A stretch of 9,566 nucleotides of DNA from Azoarcus sp. (lineage in GTDB: Bacteria; Pseudomonadota; Gammaproteobacteria; Burkholderiales; Rhodocyclaceae). The stretch is taken from the NCBI GenBank assembly GCA_031259795.1, contig JAIRLA010000206.1:1-9566 (forward strand), in the 5' to 3' direction. A program made the position numbers and the translations under genes. Under the pieces are notes generated by a model. The model worked only from the letters and a program-made list of their open reading frames with translations, was not told where the DNA came from and searched no databases. Shown here one piece after another: positions 8,201 to 9,566 of the stretch (the first letter of the stretch is position 1; each line of letters starts with the position of its first letter).

Positions 8201-8829
8201 ATGCCGATATCGCTCATGACGTCGGCGAAAGCGTCCCTGTTCGACTGCGCGAGTCCGGTAAAGAACGCGGCGAATTTTTCAGTGTGGCTTTCGGTCAGGC
8301 GCTCGATTCCGCCCGCGACGCGCGCGACGGCATCCTGCGTCGCCTCATCAATACGGGAATCGAAATCCTGCATCTTCTCCAACGCGATATTCAATTGCTC
8401 CTGTAACTTGCGCGTGGCGTTGACGGCGCTTTCCTCGGCGTCATCCATCGCCTCCTTGAGATCGCCCTTGAAACTGGTGAAATAAATCCGGGCCGCCAAC
8501 CCAATACCGATACAAGTCATCGCCGTCCCGAACCTGATCGCGATCTCCGACCATTTCAGGGTGATATGCTGCATGTCGAACAGACTGGAGATGATCAGGG
8601 TCGTCGTGATTATGTAACCGAGGTAATAGCAGGAATCCCCGAATCTCTCATCCGAAAAACTCCGCCCGCGGTTCGCCTCTCCCAGCCCGATATACAGGAA
8701 CATCAACACCAGCGCCGTTCCCCCGCTGATCCAGTCCCACGAACTGCCCCAATCCCCGGTCTTGCCGATAACAATGACAGCAATCTGTATGAGAACGGCA
8801 ATGACGAAATAGCCTCTGATCTTTTCCAT
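5260..8829 (-). CDS. Four-span membrane protein with giant 25-residue-repeat coiled-coil tail, ZorA/MotA-like
   Basis: The 1189-residue protein opens with four hydrophobic helices at about residues 7-22, 33-50, 67-84 and 96-117. This puts both ends in the cytoplasm, as in MotA, TolQ, ExbB and ZorA. Helix 3 begins GDSCYYLGYIITTT (64-77) and helix 4 holds RFGTAMTCIGIGLAAR (99-114). Threonines at such places line the ion path in the MotA/TolQ family, but the family's usual Gly-Thr motif in helix 3 is not obvious. Residues 118-349 are mostly helical and contain FPEDYFSNMLRGPVSELG from 235. From residue 350 to about 1161 come roughly 32 units of 25 residues with heptad-like hydrophobic positions, followed by a 28-residue cap ending GEHKQ. 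A fully helical 800-residue tail would be about 120 nm long. The start is fixed by an in-frame stop at 8833-8835, with GGAAAGG at 8839-8845 nine bases upstream. It is first in an operon with the single-span protein. The likely role is an ion-driven motor or sensor of the ZorAB type; a membrane-anchored ruler or chemoreceptor-like scaffold is also possible. Confidence 0.85.
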   Translation of the reverse strand: MEKIRGYFVIAVLIQIAVIVIGKTGDWGSSWDWISGGTALVLMFLYIGLGEANRGRSFSDERFGDSCYYLGYIITTTLIISSLFDMQHITLKWSEIAIRFGTAMTCIGIGLAARIYFTSFKGDLKEAMDDAEESAVNATRKLQEQLNIALEKMQDFDSRIDEATQDAVARVAGGIERLTESHTEKFAAFFTGLAQSNRDAFADVMSDIGMASKKLAESVDGYVGEVNKRLQGAVFPEDYFSNMLRGPVSELGASIEETTRGITNLASGVSSTLDSLRPALTEVRSRADEISDALTHVIQLTRAQEEIVSSAKGQVNTMEEISKTLRATQEKIGQVSITVASQAESLGKYVDTSQKQQTEMSATIMSQTEALTLHIETSQRQYNEMSGAVTTQAEALTRFIDICQKQQAETSMAVATQSAALVEQAEDNRRRYDEVSATVMAQGDALAENIKRQTQISSAIASQTEALARQVESGGKQQTEMSEAALSQTKALARYIESSQRQQTETTAAVVMQTELLSQQVESNYQRYAEVSAAVVAQGETLSRHVEDSQKRQDEALAAVAAQGKTLNQSVTQQAEATAAIVAQTGALTRQVETSQKQYGEMSTAVIAQTQALAHYVEVSQKQQIEASAAVVAQGEALARHVDTGREQYANVSAAITAQSEALSRQIEINQRQYSEISASMLAQGEALNSNIEAGRRQQGEMSAAFTAQTQALTSYVEGGQKQQLEAAAAIVAQSEALNRHVEMNREQYAGIAAAVTAQGETLSGQIEAGQRQYAETSAAVRAQGQTLAQYVEKSQRQQAEASAAVVTQAEALVRHVETSRKQYTEISNAILAQNQALTRHIETGQQQYTDVSAAVVAQTEALTQNVETSRRQQSEVSAGFTAQTQALAQYIEAGRKQYSEAAAAIVKQSEALTRHIESSQKQQADAAAALAAQNQALTRQVESSQKQYAEISSVVIAQNKAIEANQKQQADVSSAVLAQSQALTQHVDANRKQQAEMSAMIMSQTRALTQHVETSQKQYAEISAALLAQGKTFAAQQADPGRKQPAGGVALDEAGRKQQAEVSAAVIAQGKALTQQIEAGQKQYAAILAQTQALAQGVEAARKQYTDMSVALMTQGRALTQIVEASRKQQAEMSGAVQSQMQLMAEQAEASRKQQASMVVSAKELSLIRQALQSMRQHFEGHAGEHKQ
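5347..7782 (-). repeat. Tandem array of about 32 degenerate 75-base coding repeats
   Basis: This stretch encodes residues 350-1161 of the long-tailed protein. The 25-residue unit has V or I at position 1, an E-T-S-Q-K-Q-like stretch, Y or Q at 8, S at 12, V at 15, Q at 18 and L at 22. Most units are exactly 25 residues. Four (starting at residues 450, 571, 942 and 1078) are 21, and a 15-residue Pro/Gly-rich piece interrupts at 1038-1052. DNA identity between neighbouring units is moderate, so the array is old or has been diversified under protein-level selection. The last unit is partial, running into the C-terminal cap. Confidence 0.93.
6457..7056 (-). repeat. Higher-order 300-base duplication inside the array
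   Basis: Four consecutive 25-residue units (residues 592-691, bases 7056-6757) are followed by four that resemble them one for one (residues 692-791, bases 6756-6457). The segment REQYA occurs only at residues 646-650 and 746-750, exactly 100 residues apart. On the plus strand, bases 6541-6600 match 6841-6900 at 43 of 60 positions, and the similarity continues over the next 120 bases. The array therefore appears to have grown partly by duplicating blocks of four units. Confidence 0.7.
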
Positions 8830-8838
8830 GGCCTACAG

Positions 8839-8845
8839 CCTTTCC
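8839..8845 (-). promoter_or_regulatory. Ribosome binding site of the long-tailed protein
   Basis: On the minus strand GGAAAGG ends nine bases before the ATG at 8829. Together with the in-frame TAG at 8833-8835 this settles the start of the 1189-residue protein. Confidence 0.75.
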
Positions 8846-9122
8846 AATAACGAACAGCGATAACCATCCAGGGGGACAGCAGCAAGAAACGGCCTTTCCG
8901 GGAACCTGTCCATGACCGGCGCGGCAAGGGGCGACCTGTCGCGGCGGACCTTGAAATGAAAGGAATCAGGGCGGATTTTCCACCTTTTCCACCCCTTTCG
9001 ACCCGCGGAGGCAATCGGGAGATTGCCCCGGATTGGACCATGGACAAGTTTTGAAATACGGCTCTGCATCAGCCTGTTGTACACGAGAAAGAACACTCCC
9101 GCAACTCGTATGAACGCTATGG

Positions 9123-9176
9123 CCGGGGAATCATATGTGACGTAATTCCCGGGATTCCCCTTGGCCGGGATTCCCC
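9123..9176. repeat. Cluster of direct and inverted GATTCCCC repeats
   Basis: CCGGGATTCCCC occurs twice with a 16-base step, at 9149-9160 and 9165-9176. The reverse complement of its core, GGGGAATC, lies at 9125-9132. CCGGGGA at 9123-9129 can also pair with the TTCCCGG at 9146-9152, counting one G-T pair. The cluster lies about 300 bases upstream of the operon start. It could be an operator or a remnant of a repeat; nothing in the sequence decides this. Confidence 0.45.
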
Positions 9177-9290
9177 CCATTATGCAGAAGTCGCGGACAA
9201 GACATGCGCGCGATACGGATGTGCTATGCTGTTAAGAAGTGCGCGAAACATGCCGATTACAGGCAAAACATTCCCGATAAGAAAGAGAAA

Positions 9291-9341
9291 GCGATTGGAG
9301 ACGCGCCTCATAACATCGGATTCAGAATCCATTCCAATCGC
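9291..9341. repeat. Nested inverted repeats upstream of the interrupted element
   Basis: GCGATTGGA (9291-9299) and TCCAATCGC (9333-9341) are perfect 9-base inverted arms. Their loop contains the 13-base palindrome GGATTCAGAATCC (9318-9330). A transcript could fold into a stem carrying an inner hairpin. No T-run follows, so it is not a standard terminator. It sits directly left of the partial dispersed repeat and may belong to it, although the copy at 4009-4140 has no matching left flank. Confidence 0.5.
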
Positions 9342-9355
9342 CTTGAACCGTCACA

Positions 9356-9385
9356 TGGATTGCCGCGTCGCCGCGCTCCTCGCAA
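9356..9385 (+). repeat. Partial dispersed repeat, left half, cut by an insertion sequence
   Basis: These bases match 4041-4070 at 27 of 30 positions: TGGATTGCC, one change, CGTCG, two changes, then GCGCTCCTCGCAA. The match stops exactly where the IS66-type end GTAAGCG begins at 9386. The last eight bases, CCTCGCAA (9378-9385), are the expected target-site duplication and should reappear beyond the right end of the insertion, outside this window. Confidence 0.75.
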
Positions 9386-9566
9386 GTAAGCGTCCGGCCA
9401 ATCCCGTCTTGCGACAAAAGAGAGGAGAGGCGAGAGTGGAGGAGTGATGGCCTATTCTCACGGACTGCGTCCGGCCTTGGTTCATAAATGGGTTCAGGCC
9501 ATGAAACGCGGGACATCGTTGCTTCCATCATCCCCGCCCCCAACCCAGGAGTGGCTGCCCGTGTCG
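9386..9566 (+). mobile_element. Left end of an IS66-family insertion sequence (partial)
   Basis: The element begins with GTAAGCGTCCGGCC. IS66-family terminal inverted repeats characteristically start with GTAAGCG, and these elements duplicate 8 bases of target. Two further points agree: the insertion falls cleanly inside a dispersed repeat whose sequence breaks off at 9385, and a frame resembling the small IS66 TnpA protein begins 61 bases in. The rest of the element, normally tnpB, the large tnpC transposase and the right inverted repeat, lies beyond the window. Confidence 0.72.
9447..9566 (+). CDS. tnpA: IS66 accessory protein TnpA-like, partial at 3' end and possibly N-terminally shortened
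   Basis: The frame stays open for 40 codons to the window end. It begins MAYSHGLRPALVHKWVQ, which resembles the second half of the helix-turn-helix of IS66 TnpA (pattern A-x-x-HGL-x-x-x-L-V-H-K-W), and continues with a Pro/Ser-rich linker and QEWLPVS, like the region that follows in that family. GGAGGAG (9438-9444) precedes the ATG closely. Typical IS66 TnpA proteins carry about 40 more residues before this motif. Here the frame can extend upstream only to 9390 because of a TAA at 9387-9389 inside the terminal repeat. The gene is therefore either internally deleted at its 5' end or a short variant. TnpA is needed for IS66 transposition but is not the catalytic transposase. Confidence 0.5.
   Translation, partial: MAYSHGLRPALVHKWVQAMKRGTSLLPSSPPPTQEWLPVS

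Larger units (their letters stand above)
8830..9385. other. Operon upstream region without a convincing gene
   Basis: The 556 bases upstream of the minus-strand operon should hold its promoter. I see no persuasive -35/-10 pair. An extended TGCATAAT on the minus strand near 9182-9189 is a possible -10 box, but it has no matching -35. The only open frames are short with non-coding composition, including a 115-codon one on the minus strand that ends three bases before the operon start. Small direct and inverted repeats occur at 9123-9176 and 9291-9341, and a partial dispersed repeat at 9356-9385. Confidence 0.5.

Noticed and set aside
5260..8829. Phage tail tape-measure protein or chemoreceptor
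   Set aside because: No phage structural genes are nearby, and the tail lacks a recognisable chemoreceptor signalling hairpin. The four N-terminal membrane helices and the adjacent single-span partner fit a motor-like pair better, though a scaffold role is not excluded.
8833..9180. 115-codon minus-strand frame ending just before the operon's first gene
   Set aside because: It has no ribosome binding site, its composition looks non-coding, and the product has no recognisable feature. Its stop is useful only in fixing the start of the next gene.
9226..9447. 73-codon plus-strand frame reaching into the insertion sequence
   Set aside because: It crosses the boundary between the host repeat and the IS66 end, so it cannot be an original gene of either, and it has no recognisable domain.

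Overview
The window is GC-rich and gene-dense, with codons rich in G and C. It carries an RecBCD-type exonuclease subunit, an IS66-type insertion end and a dispersed intergenic repeat built on GGATTGCCRCGTCG. Together these suggest a proteobacterium, most likely a betaproteobacterium. This is a judgement from style, because no rRNA or other taxonomic marker is present.

Layout. Positions 1-502 show no convincing gene but hold a partial dispersed repeat. Positions 503-3946 (+) encode an apparently complete RecC, the gamma subunit of exodeoxyribonuclease V; recB and recD are not in view. Positions 3947-4157 lie between convergent genes and hold a full-length copy of the dispersed repeat, with strong inverted repeats. 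Positions 8829 down to 4158 (minus strand) form a two-gene operon. Its first gene encodes a 1189-residue protein with four membrane helices and a very long cytoplasmic tail, made of about 32 copies of a 25-residue coiled-coil repeat. After 31 bases comes a 356-residue partner with one N-terminal membrane helix and a large, probably periplasmic, C-terminal domain. Positions 8830-9385 hold no clear gene, only several small inverted and direct repeats. Near 9356 a third, partial copy of the dispersed repeat is cut at position 9386 by the left end of an IS66-family insertion sequence, whose first gene runs off the end of the window.

The item most worth attention is the minus-strand pair. Its plan, a multi-span membrane protein with a giant cytoplasmic coiled-coil tail beside a single-span protein with an extracytoplasmic domain, is that of MotAB/TolQR/ZorAB-type ion-driven motors. 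It looks most like the ZorA/ZorB core of the Zorya antiphage systems, but no effector gene is visible and the usual aspartate in the partner's membrane helix is absent. The assignment rests on architecture, not on a database match. If it is right, the pair may be a minimal membrane-sensing or defence device. RecC in the neighbouring convergent gene degrades linear DNA together with RecB and RecD and is itself part of general antiphage defence, but the sequence shows no direct link between the two.
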